64,000 bases of DNA from a virus (IMGVR_UViG_3300037961_004224:62001-126000); one strand, 5' to 3'; numbered from the stretch's first letter, positions 20,101 to 27,661 are shown. Numbers and translations: made by a program. The notes: generated from the letters alone by a model not told the origin.

Positions 20101-21040
20101 TTGTAGATCTAACAGCAGTAAAGATACCTATTAACTCACGAAGTCTTTCTTCTGGTGCTCCAAGCTGTTGGCTAGATGCAGCAAATACACCACCAGCACG
20201 ACGAATAACAGATATAAGATCATCAGACTCAACAGCAAAACTTTTAGATACAGAGTTCAAAGAACCCAATATAGACTCAAGCCTACCTGCCTCTATTCCG
20301 AATTGATTCAATGCAGCGATTGCACCCTCAGTAGTTTGCTGTATATCTCCAAAAGTAGGTGCTAACGATGCTTTAGCAACAGCCTTTAAAGATTTTTCTA
20401 CCTGATTCAATGATTGACCAGTTTGTGCAAAAGTACGAGCAACACCAAGAAGCTCATTAGCATTGAGTCCGAGTCCAGTAGCAAGACTGTCAATAGTTTG
20501 TCTTAGTCCAGCTAAATCTTTGCCTGCCCTTCCAGTGACCTGTGTTATTTTTACAAGCTCTCGTTCAAACTTTATAGCTTCACTTGTTGCTTGAGTTATT
20601 GCTCTGGTAAAACCAAAGATAACTCCAGTAGCAATAGAAAATGCCGCGAATCTACGAACAGCAAGTGCAGCATCTTTACCAAAAGCCTGAATTTGACTTC
20701 CAGCAACTTTTGAAGAGGCAGCGGTTTTATCCAAGCTTTTATTTATTTGATTTGTTGCAGAAGTAACTTTATTTGCTGAAGTAGCGACTCCAGCACCAGA
20801 AGCAGCAAGTCTTGTTAATTGAGATGAGGTTCCTTTAGCGGTAGCATTTAATTTTGTTAAATTGCTGTTTAAAGTATTCAATTGCTTGTCTATATTTGTA
20901 AGACCAGCCAATGAGCCTTTATCAACCTTAACTCTCACAGGAACGCTGATATTAGAAAGCTGTTTTTGTATACTGCTTCTAACTTTTGCAATGTTCTTTG
21001 GACCGCTAAGTACTACAGCCGCATTTATGTTAAATGACAT
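11129..21040 (-). CDS. Tail tape measure protein (3,303 aa)
   Basis: The longest gene here and the ruler that sets tail length inside the tail tube. Residues ~145-340 match the conserved phage tail tape measure region (PhageMin_Tail type): the segment FERELVKITQVTGRAGKDL, then RTFAQTGQSLNQVEKSLK and TRESADTIATGLRTIFTRV. A Gly-rich stretch near residue 650 (GGFVDGPSHAQGGVLALLEG) and GGEAVIPK are typical of tape measures. Long Ala/Lys/Gln coiled-coil regions and a Gln-rich C-terminal part follow. Hydrophobic patches near residues 1,370 and 1,450 could be membrane-active. Around residues 915-1,000 there is an inserted-looking segment (see findings). Using the empirical ~0.15 nm per residue, the tail could approach half a micrometre. 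Confidence 0.95.
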   Translation of the reverse strand: MSFNINAAVVLSGPKNIAKVRSSIQKQLSNISVPVRVKVDKGSLAGLTNIDKQLNTLNSNLTKLNATAKGTSSQLTRLAASGAGVATSANKVTSATNQINKSLDKTAASSKVAGSQIQAFGKDAALAVRRFAAFSIATGVIFGFTRAITQATSEAIKFERELVKITQVTGRAGKDLAGLRQTIDSLATGLGLNANELLGVARTFAQTGQSLNQVEKSLKAVAKASLAPTFGDIQQTTEGAIAALNQFGIEAGRLESILGSLNSVSKSFAVESDDLISVIRRAGGVFAASSQQLGAPEERLRELIGIFTAVRSTTRESADTIATGLRTIFTRVQRPQTIKFLEQFGIRLRATAEDAKRLGIAEGEFVGIFEALKKISSGLKGLDTLQVAKLVEELGGVRQVGKLLPALRNFEKAERARQVALQGTESITKDVALATQTLSVQIEQLQQRFGKLIRDISESATFQNLAKFAIGAANAFVTLADALRPILPALTALAAVKLTGGVFQFAQGFIGGIRKGGGSGGVGRGISGALTGSGRGEDAASKSAKKQATAAIQKNITALNSNTTALKSLNSSIKSLKSTATSLNTNAVNLSKQAVALTGAIKALPPQLRAATAGGGAITFGGRGRRRRAAGGKIPKFGKGGFVDGPSHAQGGVLALLEGGEAVIPKKDVRQQFPGGGRAYKRKNMRIGGLASRAAKSLSEGKTVFDDLFKLNNAPNAKKPVQLTTGFSKFIQGKGFPKGGAGVDALENLSSKQFLALKSEYRQSLSPKANQKAAAAAKETKKSIKTARFNVAANKFGGLYLVPPNGTDGTDNVGSGGITPTNQAVQKALVSKAKASLSKQGFDTKDLNKVAIAGSMARFIASENDIRSGIDKETREASQKGMEAALDAALKSPSLKIGDPATDLNLSQSQINRAVKPLFQKEKTKKGSRVNSAGASIQGFLLESIVSAIGKITPQSSGAVFDFDFRGGRGIKTEALGDFFGVDATRIQNLVAADAKRSASKGNVTSIFKKTGNYVANKKITGLGSFSAAEGMEIPGRGKVPVAISDGEGLVDPKVAAGNLRDLEKARKGFGSAIDSVANLPIDRVSGPGTGTSDSIKTSLDAGTFVLPASTMKAIDSRRQGLAVGGVVKGVGRAIKQDPGTAAFVGFEAAMLASSNSAEEFKSNLMNAGLTALLLGPQLKQFGAAIKANAAEISKGTGSAKSLAAGLDKSKLANDRLAKSRSTLARREAGLQKFVGRKGPETLEKARIAGRTGKTPKGRTISATSKSGQRSIVVGKELLGREAGVKASQQATARAKGKAARRRLFGRGGGSQRAAIDAAQRARQANAAASAARGGARVAGKVPTAGLGRAAAGSTRLAASAPKLAGGPAGIAAIVASIFGDAIVDGVTEATVGKRKQIAGVAGFSAEQGGLKTAGITGAAKGAISGAATGAAIGSLTGPAAVVLTPLLAAIGGITGAIDGALGGLKQQLKFETLQDAQTAGLELEKALDKLAEKGFKDADALDAVTKSARGLTSAVTTTTQRLGNLRVSGRQMGNAAVGGIGSDLGVGGVVDGFAKFSDQFAQGFDLVGKTLAQAEGTGIEGFANSIGGLLDITLLADQQMRKAAQEMGGVTGAVSTFILDVKKGAAELVGIDVDARARNAAKKLNASVQLQGAEDFQQTLAAIPDAALQKATVTFEALGPALANSLNIDQVTDIAALGADASLDDLFKALEGASDGTKQFSAQLEAFKALAGTQAVSAAKTLNEQFDQISAAGEASGRKGKLDAFFAAGKTSAADFIAGINAGKGFEESGKLASKRLISNLNAQTGNAISGLNLGITDIESFQKAIEKNPEVLNKVAKAAGVSSTELSTLVNSTQNYISSVRDSIAAQIAAEQKQRIVNDLLLAQVQGLDAFAAALQDLDQRVANIVSDFTTTAQNVQNEVSRILSTTQQAQAVGRANVFAGGGRGRSREELSAGVERVRRAVGGDAEDFADLPDTIALGNRLPQALKDTVDQIERAGGEFTFEDVKDTLVNNINAEGDIFSGLSEPVKKQFMASLEGIFVGLRQGGDPLGVEGVKAKLGELGDIQGAFSQLSQQAAQNLESITNSLNQLNQAIINSANLIVTASRERANAELEIQGRRADAQDRLSQFRTGGADPLQLANQRLADRTSILLNAGGSGTANVGGVNLGTVGAGPTGNIDLLERRAGLEEIRKGLLDRIGETVGVDTENADDAIAAAREAGEGALVDELGNTIAALEGTKRAIEEQTNETARLSAIESKLSSIQESRLSQRQRLQAGLSQLSGARSQKDVNRILNDIQRPFIAASKVASGQAISVQEGAALQQDLFDDQGIAATAFRQQFKDRTGRDASDKEVGDFLETSLANFQQGGRDLFSNLGLGAGAVDAVLGRADGPGATVKGETKQEKDLISEFQSIVDKQAELIKGSTDQNTKLLQDQQILYRQEIIKTTEALATAGEAFASLRDREEALLALSEKRLAQLEQIDLTQQKSDLKKQKKEEEANVKEAKKLDQERNKAVDQATGVDSSKGSAFDFLVGLGQAGTGFDKELVTGAFQGSAAGRAAQTTKAGDITSSDAFQLTDQLALNAAQAGFGEIDVTDTDSAGTKFQLDLQSKLASALKDTQAAGGTTQDFISQADKIIDSALATRKGNLETEKAQAALDSVTAKLETMDPAIDKATKKFEEADKNLNQVKAQQAQEQESNRNRKAIEGELKAEAKGEKSARDKRLETEKELKSTFTDPKQFKDTIDKIRAGEDVSKLGLTPDQTRLADQAQKLGTAEILTQEFKAGRAPLLTEDKDKLTALQSKLRGDKSAATVEAERLQAEAEKSAPRFMPVEQRTPVIEPQRPDGIGDAAGGQIMRLDVARKQQPATGQRRVVGVGATPGPEEAKVRKRQAEDQAAADKVVADLNLKPIDGIETDDDFGAAVKAKIEADKQAEIDAAREKDRANAAARQQPAAKVAVGNLRSIRRISQQDADLQVTKELLGPDFTGRIAGAETGGLVGDSRRAVVAAREQEAKRAAKAGEKPRTQAELVKAGLLEQEDVDIANKSFKLRSSQNRQARAREKQIAAEARDPRKRTRRLADLEKEQRAQANRKKLLEEKGGFGEKDASRLSELKQTVGPLSEEQNKELINLKARQGLSQRIDTGSGRIQRLGGTEQVAAQQQQEAAQLNKQKNEAQAKQITQEQTDLKKNQQLQQQKQQQQQQEIQQAPTAAGTQDPTAKFVQAVEMLNTSTFATELLAAATKLESLPDINITLNSEPIDVNVILNGGQLLAEFRKEFQDQIFDEVANQIAANNSNIDGGQPVV

Positions 21041-21055
21041 TTTGCTACCCCATAA

Positions 21056-21109
21056 GCAAAAAGCGACCCTTCTCGAAACAAGTTATTATTTCAAGTAAAA
21101 AGGTCGCTT
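21056..21109 (-). terminator. Hairpin terminator/attenuator before the tape measure gene
   Basis: On the minus strand AAGCGACC and GGTCGCTT (8 bp, perfect) enclose an inner near-complementary CTTGAAA/TTTCGAG pair and are followed by TTTGC, giving a run of five T. It lies after the stop of the gene at 21,125 and before the tape measure start, so it may lower tape measure expression relative to the preceding genes. Confidence 0.55.
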
Positions 21110-21124
21110 ATCCGAGTGTTACGC

Positions 21125-22036
21125 CTAAGCACTTGCTTCGGCTTTTTTACGTGTCCGTCTTTTTGGCTTTGGCTTTTCTTCTGCTTTTACTTTTTCTGGT
21201 TTTGGTCTGTCAGAATAATCCGATTCATCAATTACTTTACCAGAATCATCCAAGAAGCCTTCAAATTCAACTTCAAAATCACCATCTTCATTAAGTGGTC
21301 TTCCGTTCACGTCAACTTTTACAAACTCAGTATCAGAAGTCCACTTTATATAATTTCCAAATTCATCAATATGCTTTCCCTCGGTGTCAACAAGTCTTCC
21401 GTTATCATCAACAAGGTTATAATCTTCATTGGCAAACTTGTATTTTTTCAAAAACTTATTTTCTGCAAGCTTAGAATCTACATCATCCGAGTCAGAAATA
21501 AGGTAGAAAAACTCAGTTGCACCTACCCCTGCTACTGGATCTTCCTGATTCAAAAGGTAATCGCCAAGGCCATTCTTAAAAAATTGTTCATCTGTATCAT
21601 TATACACCAAGCAGTTGGCAAAAAGGAAATTAAACCTTACAGAATCGGCCTTTCCTTCGCAGGTATTTGAATCCAAATCTGTTCTAGAAGATAGCATTTC
21701 GACCATTTCTGATCTCTTTCTACGCATGGATATAGCTATTTCTTTTGCATCAGATAGTGAAATACCACCTTTGGCAAGTTTATATTCACCATCAATAACT
21801 TCTTGTCTTAAAATTTGATATCTTGATTCTCTATCATCAGACCACAACTTACGCTTTCTAAGCTCTTCATCAAGCTGATCTCTCAGCATTGTTCCAGCAG
21901 CAAGCTCCTCATTGAAGGTCTTTCTCCTCATTTCATTTGCTTTTGTAAGTTCTTGCATAGTTGGTCTTCTGACTGCATATTTAACACCATCAACCTCAAA
22001 AACTCTACGATCTTCTAATTTTTCAACTTTAGGCAT
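21125..22036 (-). CDS. Putative tail assembly chaperone / pre-tape-measure protein
   Basis: 303 residues, strongly acidic with a basic Lys/Arg-rich tail (PKPKRRTRKKAEA). The N-terminus (DGVKYAVRRPTMQELTKANE) looks like the opening of tail assembly chaperones encoded between tail tube and tape measure genes. The C-terminal third has repeated Asp/Gly strands (VDDNGRLVDTEGKHIDEFG, VDVNGRPLNEDGDFEVEFEG). It lies immediately upstream of the tape measure in the operon. The chaperone role is inferred from position and N-terminal character; I saw no programmed frameshift site joining it to a neighbour. Confidence 0.55.
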   Translation of the reverse strand: MPKVEKLEDRRVFEVDGVKYAVRRPTMQELTKANEMRRKTFNEELAAGTMLRDQLDEELRKRKLWSDDRESRYQILRQEVIDGEYKLAKGGISLSDAKEIAISMRRKRSEMVEMLSSRTDLDSNTCEGKADSVRFNFLFANCLVYNDTDEQFFKNGLGDYLLNQEDPVAGVGATEFFYLISDSDDVDSKLAENKFLKKYKFANEDYNLVDDNGRLVDTEGKHIDEFGNYIKWTSDTEFVKVDVNGRPLNEDGDFEVEFEGFLDDSGKVIDESDYSDRPKPEKVKAEEKPKPKRRTRKKAEASA

Positions 22037-22048
22037 AACAATAACTCC

Positions 22049-22366
22049 TTATTTATCCTTTTCAGTTCCAGTAACATCAAAATTCATCACATAACGATTC
22101 CAATGAAAACTATATTGTGCTAACTCATTTTGTGCTGCTCTTAAATTAGAGCCGCCATTATCTAATATTTTTACTCTAGCCTTTTTCCAAAGTCTTCTTA
22201 TATTCTTTTGTTGGTCTGTAAGGTCATCTACAGGTAAACCATGCCCCCAAAGATGCCCTAACTCTTCTTCAAAAACAGCCAATGACCCTATAATGGTTGT
22301 GTTGAATTTCTTTTCTAAATTATTAAATAATCTTTTTTTAGAAAATTCATTGTATTTTTCACTCAT
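22049..22366 (-). CDS. Small protein of the tail-assembly cluster
   Basis: 105 residues, mostly helical, with no Cys, signal peptide or membrane segment. The middle contains EEELGHLWGHGLPVDDLTDQQ. It is read between the 353-residue and 303-residue genes with short gaps, in the interval between tail tube and tape measure where chaperones or tail-completion factors are usually found. No family recognised. Confidence 0.55.
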   Translation of the reverse strand: MSEKYNEFSKKRLFNNLEKKFNTTIIGSLAVFEEELGHLWGHGLPVDDLTDQQKNIRRLWKKARVKILDNGGSNLRAAQNELAQYSFHWNRYVMNFDVTGTEKDK

Positions 22367-22376
22367 AATTATTCCT

Positions 22377-23438
22377 TTACTTTTTAAATCTGTCAGCCAT
22401 TTGTTTCATGGCTTGAGATTGAAGTTCCCTTTGGACATCCGGTAGTTCGTGTTCATCTAACCTACCTTTTTTCTGAAGAGCATCAGACCTCTGTCTCATT
22501 CTTATTCTTTCGTTTAAATCATTTACTCCTCTTATTTTTTCTGCTTCTGACTTGCTTGATGCAACAACAAACATTTCTCCAGCACCACCATTTTTATTGA
22601 CACCCTTTGTATCAAGAATATCATCAAGCTCTTTTTTACTTCTTTCTTTTTCAGACTTCCTTCTTTGTTTTGCAAACCATCCGTCAAGCATGTCGTCATC
22701 TTTTATAACATCATCACTTGGTCTTTCTGGATGCTCATATACATTATCATACATTTTAGAATACATTAAAAGTGCATTTTGATCACTAGAGTGTCCATCG
22801 GTTTCAGAAAAAATTTCAGTTCCATAAATAGACCATCTACTTCTAAATGGTTCTGATCTTGCTATTTCTCTTTGCTCCTCTGGAGTTATTATATTGCTCG
22901 TAAGAAAGTTTAGAAATCTTTGAAGCACATAATTATCAATTTTTGACCAATTTTCATAAGAATATACAAATTTGCCATTTGTGTCTCTTATCGTAGTAGC
23001 TATCAAGAACTCGTCTCTTGCGTTTTCAGCGTGACTTTCTAAAGTAATATGATCTAGTGAATATTTTTTTATAATACTTTTATTTATACCAGATCTTACT
23101 GAACTTATTCTTCTACGAAGATTCTTCTTTTCTTTATCTTTGTAAAGAGCATCATACAATTGAATTTTAAGATCTTCTAAATATTTATTTAGCTTTTCTA
23201 ACTCTTGATCATTTTGAGGAGTCCAGATCCCCTTTGAAGCAAGAAAATTTTTTGCTTGATTTCTAGTGATAAGCTCACTATATTTAGAGTTGTCTAGAGT
23301 TTCTCTATAGACAAGTTCAGACAATGCCCTTTGCTGTATTGTGGGCATAGATGTGTGATACAGGGTATTTTTTATATTAAGATATACAATCCCTGTTGTA
23401 ATCCTATTTATGATGGAATTCTTTTTGTCGTCATCCAT
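22377..23438 (-). CDS. Helical protein of the tail-assembly cluster
   Basis: 353 residues, highly charged and largely helical or coiled coil. Its C-terminal third is basic/acidic low-complexity (KQRRKSEKERSKKELDD). It follows the tail tube gene after a terminator hairpin and precedes two further genes before the tape measure. It could be an assembly chaperone, a view based on location only. No enzymatic motif was seen. Confidence 0.55.
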   Translation of the reverse strand: MDDDKKNSIINRITTGIVYLNIKNTLYHTSMPTIQQRALSELVYRETLDNSKYSELITRNQAKNFLASKGIWTPQNDQELEKLNKYLEDLKIQLYDALYKDKEKKNLRRRISSVRSGINKSIIKKYSLDHITLESHAENARDEFLIATTIRDTNGKFVYSYENWSKIDNYVLQRFLNFLTSNIITPEEQREIARSEPFRSRWSIYGTEIFSETDGHSSDQNALLMYSKMYDNVYEHPERPSDDVIKDDDMLDGWFAKQRRKSEKERSKKELDDILDTKGVNKNGGAGEMFVVASSKSEAEKIRGVNDLNERIRMRQRSDALQKKGRLDEHELPDVQRELQSQAMKQMADRFKK

Positions 23439-23458
23439 ATCCTAAGTCCTAAAACTAA

Positions 23459-23486
23459 TCGGGGGAAAGATTTCTCCCTCCCCCGA
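23459..23486 (-). terminator. Hairpin after the tail tube gene
   Basis: Perfect 8-bp stem TCGGGGGA / TCCCCCGA with a 12-base loop, followed on the minus strand by TTAGTTTTAGG. It lies between the tail tube stop and the next gene. The T tract is weak, so partial termination or mRNA 3'-end protection of an abundant transcript is likely. Confidence 0.65.
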
Positions 23487-23505
23487 AGAGTAATAATAAT
23501 CTAAA

Positions 23506-24684
23506 TTATGCAGTGCCTTGAGCAGTAGCACCAAGATAATTTTTTCTTGCTGCCCACCAAGTTTGGCCTTGTGCATTAAAGTCATCACCTGAGTGAAGAA
23601 CAGTAAAGTCGTTAAACGTTGTGTAAGAATATGTCACAGTAACGTTTCCTCCACCGGCATCACCTCCTCCATAGGAAACGGAAGCAAGTTTGTTCTTTTC
23701 ACCAAGATAAATTCTAGTACCTTCACAAGTAGCGATACGAATCTTTCTATCTGCAAGGTTGTCTGGAGTTGCACAAAGTGCGGCATTACCACAATCGTCA
23801 AGTGCATTAACCAAGTCACCAGAGATCGAAGTCACTTCGATGTCACATGTAACCTCAATTGGGAATGTGACAGCCTTGTAATAAGGGCTTCTAGCACCAA
23901 GCTCAAAAACTTCTTCACGAGCCAAGTCGGTAGATACCGAAATGGATGCAACGTGAACAAGACCAGATTTTACACCACTATTGCTAACGCCAAAAATATC
24001 AGCAGGAAGAATAGTATAATCTGCATCTTTTGCTCTTGCAACAGTATCTGCAAAGAACATGTTTTCTCTACGGTTTACACCACCAGAACCAATCGGTGCA
24101 TCATTGTTGTCTTGGAAGTTTCCAGAAACTCCAGATGTTGCCCAAGAAGCATTACAAGTTTGACCAAGAGCATCTTTATTGTTATATGTACTCCATAGTT
24201 TGTTATTTCCAGCCAAGGTAATATCTTCCGAGAAGTTATCATCAAGAGGGAAGTTATAACCAAAACTGTTTACAGCCATACCTGACATTTCAACAAACAA
24301 CGGTGGAACACCGCTAACCCCCTCTTGCGTTTCAGGCCAAATACCTAATTGAACACCACATTCTGCTGGTGCTCTTTTTGCAAGAGATGGGCCGGTAAGG
24401 TCTGCACCCAACTTGTCCGTAGATGTAGCAAGACACCAAAGCAACGGATAACCGTCAAGAACTTTAGACATCGTTACTTCAACACTCGGAATACCTTCAA
24501 TGTTTTCATATATAGCCAATTGACCCAGTTCAAAAGCTTGTTCAAGATTGAACGTTGTAGTGATTCCGATAGACTGAACACCATGAGCTTCTCTAGCGGC
24601 ACTAGCACCAGAACCTGCTCCTGACTTCGGCTTTCGGAATGCTACCTGCTGCACTGGGTAGTAAATTCTATTATTAGCAGCCAT
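23506..24684 (-). CDS. Probable major tail tube protein
   Basis: 392 residues, beta-rich, with a good AGGAGAAAAATTAAAATG start. It sits four genes before the tape measure and is followed by a strong hairpin, as expected for an abundant virion protein. Segments such as FELGQLAIYENIEGIPSVEV and PIEVTCDIEVTSISGDLV have the strand pattern of tail tube subunits. Base composition is more balanced than in neighbours, typical of highly expressed genes. No sheath-sized gene accompanies it, arguing against a contractile tail. Tube identity is inferred from location and expression features. Confidence 0.65.
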   Translation of the reverse strand: MAANNRIYYPVQQVAFRKPKSGAGSGASAAREAHGVQSIGITTTFNLEQAFELGQLAIYENIEGIPSVEVTMSKVLDGYPLLWCLATSTDKLGADLTGPSLAKRAPAECGVQLGIWPETQEGVSGVPPLFVEMSGMAVNSFGYNFPLDDNFSEDITLAGNNKLWSTYNNKDALGQTCNASWATSGVSGNFQDNNDAPIGSGGVNRRENMFFADTVARAKDADYTILPADIFGVSNSGVKSGLVHVASISVSTDLAREEVFELGARSPYYKAVTFPIEVTCDIEVTSISGDLVNALDDCGNAALCATPDNLADRKIRIATCEGTRIYLGEKNKLASVSYGGGDAGGGNVTVTYSYTTFNDFTVLHSGDDFNAQGQTWWAARKNYLGATAQGTA

Positions 24685-24760
24685 TTTAATTTTTCTCCTA
24701 AAATTGAAAAAGTATTGTATTACCTTTTTTCTAAAAGAGAATACACCATTTTTACTAAGT

Positions 24761-25717
24761 TTAAGACATTACAATCTCAAAAGTGGCCCTTACAGTTCCT
24801 CTGTGAAACCTGCTGTTTGGAGAGGACATTTCTGTAACAGCCATATTATAATATCTAGCCATTTTAAATTTATAAGAATTGACTAGATCTGGGTACATTA
24901 ATGCTGAACTATTACGCATTCCTCTATGATCTAAAGGATAACCAGTTACATTAGCCACTTCATTATTATCATACAACCAAATTGTTCTATCTTTTTCCAG
25001 CGATATTACATCAATTAACTGATTTCTCCACCATCTAGATTCTGATAAAATATGAAATAAAACGTCCTGATATACGAAATTTCCAACTGTTCCCATCTCG
25101 TATGGTTGAAAAGTTCTTCTGGGAACGGCTTCAACAACCACTGCTGGTAATTGAACCCTATGATTGGATAGAATCTGCCAATTGCCAGATCCAGTATCGT
25201 ATATTGTGGGATCATCCACCCTTAACGAATCATATTGAAGTTGGTCCCACCAAGGGGCTTGATCTGCAATATAAGTTTGAACATTTCTGTAAGAATATTT
25301 TAACTGAACATTACTCGTTTGAGGTATAGCAGAGTTAAAAACAACACGACCCAATGGATAATTATAGTGATGTCCATAACTAGCATCACCAGTTCCATAA
25401 AATGTACCGCCTACATTAACGCCTGTTAAGTTGTTGGGTTGAGTATCATAATATATTCCTGTCTCCCAAACCCAGTCCTTGCGTGGTCCTTCCCAAACCT
25501 GACCTAAAGTATATGATGGATCGTTGACAAGTCGCAGTTTGTCAAATGTTCCACCATAAGCTCCAGATGTAGGTATTGAGACATTACTAAAAGCTCCAAC
25601 ACCTAATAACCCCCAATCTAAATAAGTTTTTAAATTACTCTCTAGTTGGGACGTTAATAACGTCTTACCTATTTGAGTAACATGCTTATTTAAACGTGTG
25701 TAATCACTATTGGACAT
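24761..25717 (-). CDS. Virion neck/tail-completion protein
   Basis: 318 residues rich in aromatic residues and strands (TFQPYEMGTVGNFVYQDVLF), with no recognised catalytic motif. It is encoded directly before the tail tube and 1 base after the preceding gene, in the head-tail joining block. A tail terminator or connector function is plausible from position alone. Confidence 0.55.
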   Translation of the reverse strand: MSNSDYTRLNKHVTQIGKTLLTSQLESNLKTYLDWGLLGVGAFSNVSIPTSGAYGGTFDKLRLVNDPSYTLGQVWEGPRKDWVWETGIYYDTQPNNLTGVNVGGTFYGTGDASYGHHYNYPLGRVVFNSAIPQTSNVQLKYSYRNVQTYIADQAPWWDQLQYDSLRVDDPTIYDTGSGNWQILSNHRVQLPAVVVEAVPRRTFQPYEMGTVGNFVYQDVLFHILSESRWWRNQLIDVISLEKDRTIWLYDNNEVANVTGYPLDHRGMRNSSALMYPDLVNSYKFKMARYYNMAVTEMSSPNSRFHRGTVRATFEIVMS

Positions 25718-26347
25718 TTAGAATCCCCTTTTTATTTCTGCGTCCATAACTTGATCAATTGTCTTTTTAATATCAGACAATGACCTAGTTGCAAAATTAT
25801 CTGTAGCTGTGCCCGCATGTTGCGTAGGAATCTGCCAGCCACCTCTTGATTTTACCATGATTCCTAATCCAGTTCTACCAGCATTAGATGCCTTAAATTC
25901 GTAACCAGCAACTATTATCGAATTGCTTTCAAGAAGCAACCAACGTAGCCATTCAATAATACCGCTTCCTCTACTACTACTATAAGCAAAAGATGCTTCC
26001 GGTAAAGACAATACATCAGAATAATCTGATCTTATCATTCCTATTTTTATAACCCCTAAAGAGTTATTTGATTCATATGTAACTTGTATACCTTTAGCCC
26101 AAGTGTTTAGAATGTTGTCTAATCCACTCGTACTTTGTATTCCAAGCTCGCCTCTTAAAATTGAGTTTTGTAATTCTATCCAAGTATTTGAAGATGCTAT
26201 AGATTGAACCAACTCTTGTTCAAGTCTTGATTTAGTTCTCTCAAGTATCTTGGGAATTTTTGTTTTTATTATTTTTTTTAATTCTTTGTTAATATTAGAA
26301 TTAAATTGTTTTTGAAAATTTGGTAGTGTGATTTTTGCTTCAATCAT
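25718..26347 (-). CDS. Head-tail joining / minor tail protein candidate
   Basis: 209 residues from the ATG that overlaps the previous stop (TAATG) and has AAAAGG upstream; an in-frame start 24 bases earlier is less likely. The N-terminal third is a long basic amphipathic helix (KELKKIIKTKIPKILERTKS). The C-terminal part contains RTGLGIMVKSRGGWQIPTQ and DNFATRSL, a pattern familiar from phage neck or tail-completion proteins. Neighbours on both sides are in the same virion block. Confidence 0.55.
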   Translation of the reverse strand: MIEAKITLPNFQKQFNSNINKELKKIIKTKIPKILERTKSRLEQELVQSIASSNTWIELQNSILRGELGIQSTSGLDNILNTWAKGIQVTYESNNSLGVIKIGMIRSDYSDVLSLPEASFAYSSSRGSGIIEWLRWLLLESNSIIVAGYEFKASNAGRTGLGIMVKSRGGWQIPTQHAGTATDNFATRSLSDIKKTIDQVMDAEIKRGF

Positions 26348-26865
26348 TATCCAGACCTTTTCCAAATGCATTCTGCAAATTCGCTGTTAAACCCACACAA
26401 CTGAGGTTCAGAAATTCTTTCATATCTGTACCTCCCATATGAGCCTAGATCTGTATTTACTACTATTTCTTTAGCTCTAACTAGTTTTGGAATATTATTT
26501 GAAAAAGTCATTGTTTGTATACTGCCTTCTGGATTATTGACAGTTCCAGCATTCATGAATTGCTTTTCATCCCATATAACCATTAATTTTATATCTTCTG
26601 TAGTTTCAATTGGTTTTTTACCATTTCCATTACACATAGGGCATATGCTACCAAAAGGAAACGGAATTGGCCCTCCATCTTGAAACCGATTTGATGATTT
26701 TTGACCAATTGGATCATAAACACAATTAGTGCAATCTTGATATTTTGTTACTCCATAATAAATTTTACATGGAACAGTAAGTGCATCATCATACAACAAT
26801 GCAGATATAGCATCTTTAAAAAGTGATTTAAAATCGCTGCTGATTATTCCTGAAAAATTATTCAT
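26347..26865 (-). CDS. Cys-containing head-closure candidate
   Basis: 172 residues. Two CxxC pairs (CTNC near residue 42 and CPMC near residue 75) bracket a Gly/Pro-rich loop, consistent with a zinc-stabilised knuckle. The rest is beta-rich. Stop and next start overlap (TAATG). Its location two genes before the tail tube suggests a stopper or connector; identity is inferred. Confidence 0.55.
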   Translation of the reverse strand: MNNFSGIISSDFKSLFKDAISALLYDDALTVPCKIYYGVTKYQDCTNCVYDPIGQKSSNRFQDGGPIPFPFGSICPMCNGNGKKPIETTEDIKLMVIWDEKQFMNAGTVNNPEGSIQTMTFSNNIPKLVRAKEIVVNTDLGSYGRYRYERISEPQLCGFNSEFAECIWKRSG

Positions 26866-26881
26866 TTAAGTATTCTTTAAA

Positions 26882-27106
26882 TTAAGACTGACAAGGAGCA
26901 CAACCAGTAAATCTAGTATTGTATTTTGAATTTATAGTTCCAGTAGTTGGAAGGTTTGAAACGTAAGTATCAATAGTATATTGCGTTCCACCCCAGCCAG
27001 ATGCAGCAGGGATCGTTCCGCTTAATGAACCTGCGGGTGCTGCGGATACTATAGTACCTTCTTTGTGAGTAGTACCCGGACCTTTGGGTTGATATATAAT
27101 AGGCAT
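26882..27106 (-). CDS. Small virion-block protein
   Basis: 74 residues, Gly/Thr/Ser/Pro-rich, ending in GCAPCQS. Preceded by CTGGAGATAATAAAATG, a good ribosome binding site. No family recognised. It is flanked within 16-21 bases by head-tail joining genes, so it is probably a small structural or decoration component. Confidence 0.5.
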   Translation of the reverse strand: MPIIYQPKGPGTTHKEGTIVSAAPAGSLSGTIPAASGWGGTQYTIDTYVSNLPTTGTINSKYNTRFTGCAPCQS

Positions 27107-27127
27107 TTTATTATCTCCAGTTTAAAT

Positions 27128-27661
27128 TTAATAATTGTAATTACTTCTTCGGCCTTGACCTGAATCTTGTCCCATAGGTGGGTGATAATCATTAGAAACA
27201 AAAGGAGACATGACAGCAGTTATAATCTTTTTTCCTTCATAACTGAAGTTGTATCCATCTTTTAATTCATCATATACCTTACAAGGACCATTTGTTAGTA
27301 GCTCTTTTAGATATTGCCCATATGAATTTGTCTCAAGTACAGCAGGACCACACCTTGCTTTTACACCTTGCAGCAAAGCGGAGTTTCTAAAATTTCCTTC
27401 ATCTGCAATGCAAGCTGCTTTTAAAACCATAAAATTAATAAATTCGGGACCGTCATCTTTAGAGATAGGGTCTGGGCTTATTGTGTTCTTTTCAACATCA
27501 ACAATATATGTACTGTTAAAGTTTATATCTATTGGTAGAAAGTAAGCCGCAGTTATCAATAAATTTTCTAACCTATTGTTTGTATATTTAGTCTCTCCAC
27601 AACCAGCATCATTGAGCATGGTTCTGAGCATAATCAAGCTTGTATTTTGCCAAGTTGCCAT
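27128..27661 (-). CDS. Head-tail connector/adaptor candidate
   Basis: 177 residues. The helical N-terminus (NTSLIMLRTMLNDAG, NNRLENLLITAAYFL) and the segment FINFMVLKAACIADEGNFR resemble small helical adaptor proteins that bind below the portal. The C-terminus is a low-complexity tail (GQGRRSNYNY). Position in the joining block agrees, but no diagnostic motif is seen. Confidence 0.5.
   Translation of the reverse strand: MATWQNTSLIMLRTMLNDAGCGETKYTNNRLENLLITAAYFLPIDINFNSTYIVDVEKNTISPDPISKDDGPEFINFMVLKAACIADEGNFRNSALLQGVKARCGPAVLETNSYGQYLKELLTNGPCKVYDELKDGYNFSYEGKKIITAVMSPFVSNDYHPPMGQDSGQGRRSNYNY

Noticed and set aside
21116-21670. 184-codon plus-strand frame opposite the chaperone-like gene
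   Set aside because: Shadow of an acidic coding region with no start signals.
23451-23460. CCTAAGTCCT in the tail operon resembling one arm of the 11-7-11 element
   Set aside because: No matching second arm at the right distance.
23506-24684. Contractile tail sheath
   Set aside because: Only one abundant tail protein of tube size is present and no sheath or baseplate wedge homologue was recognised.
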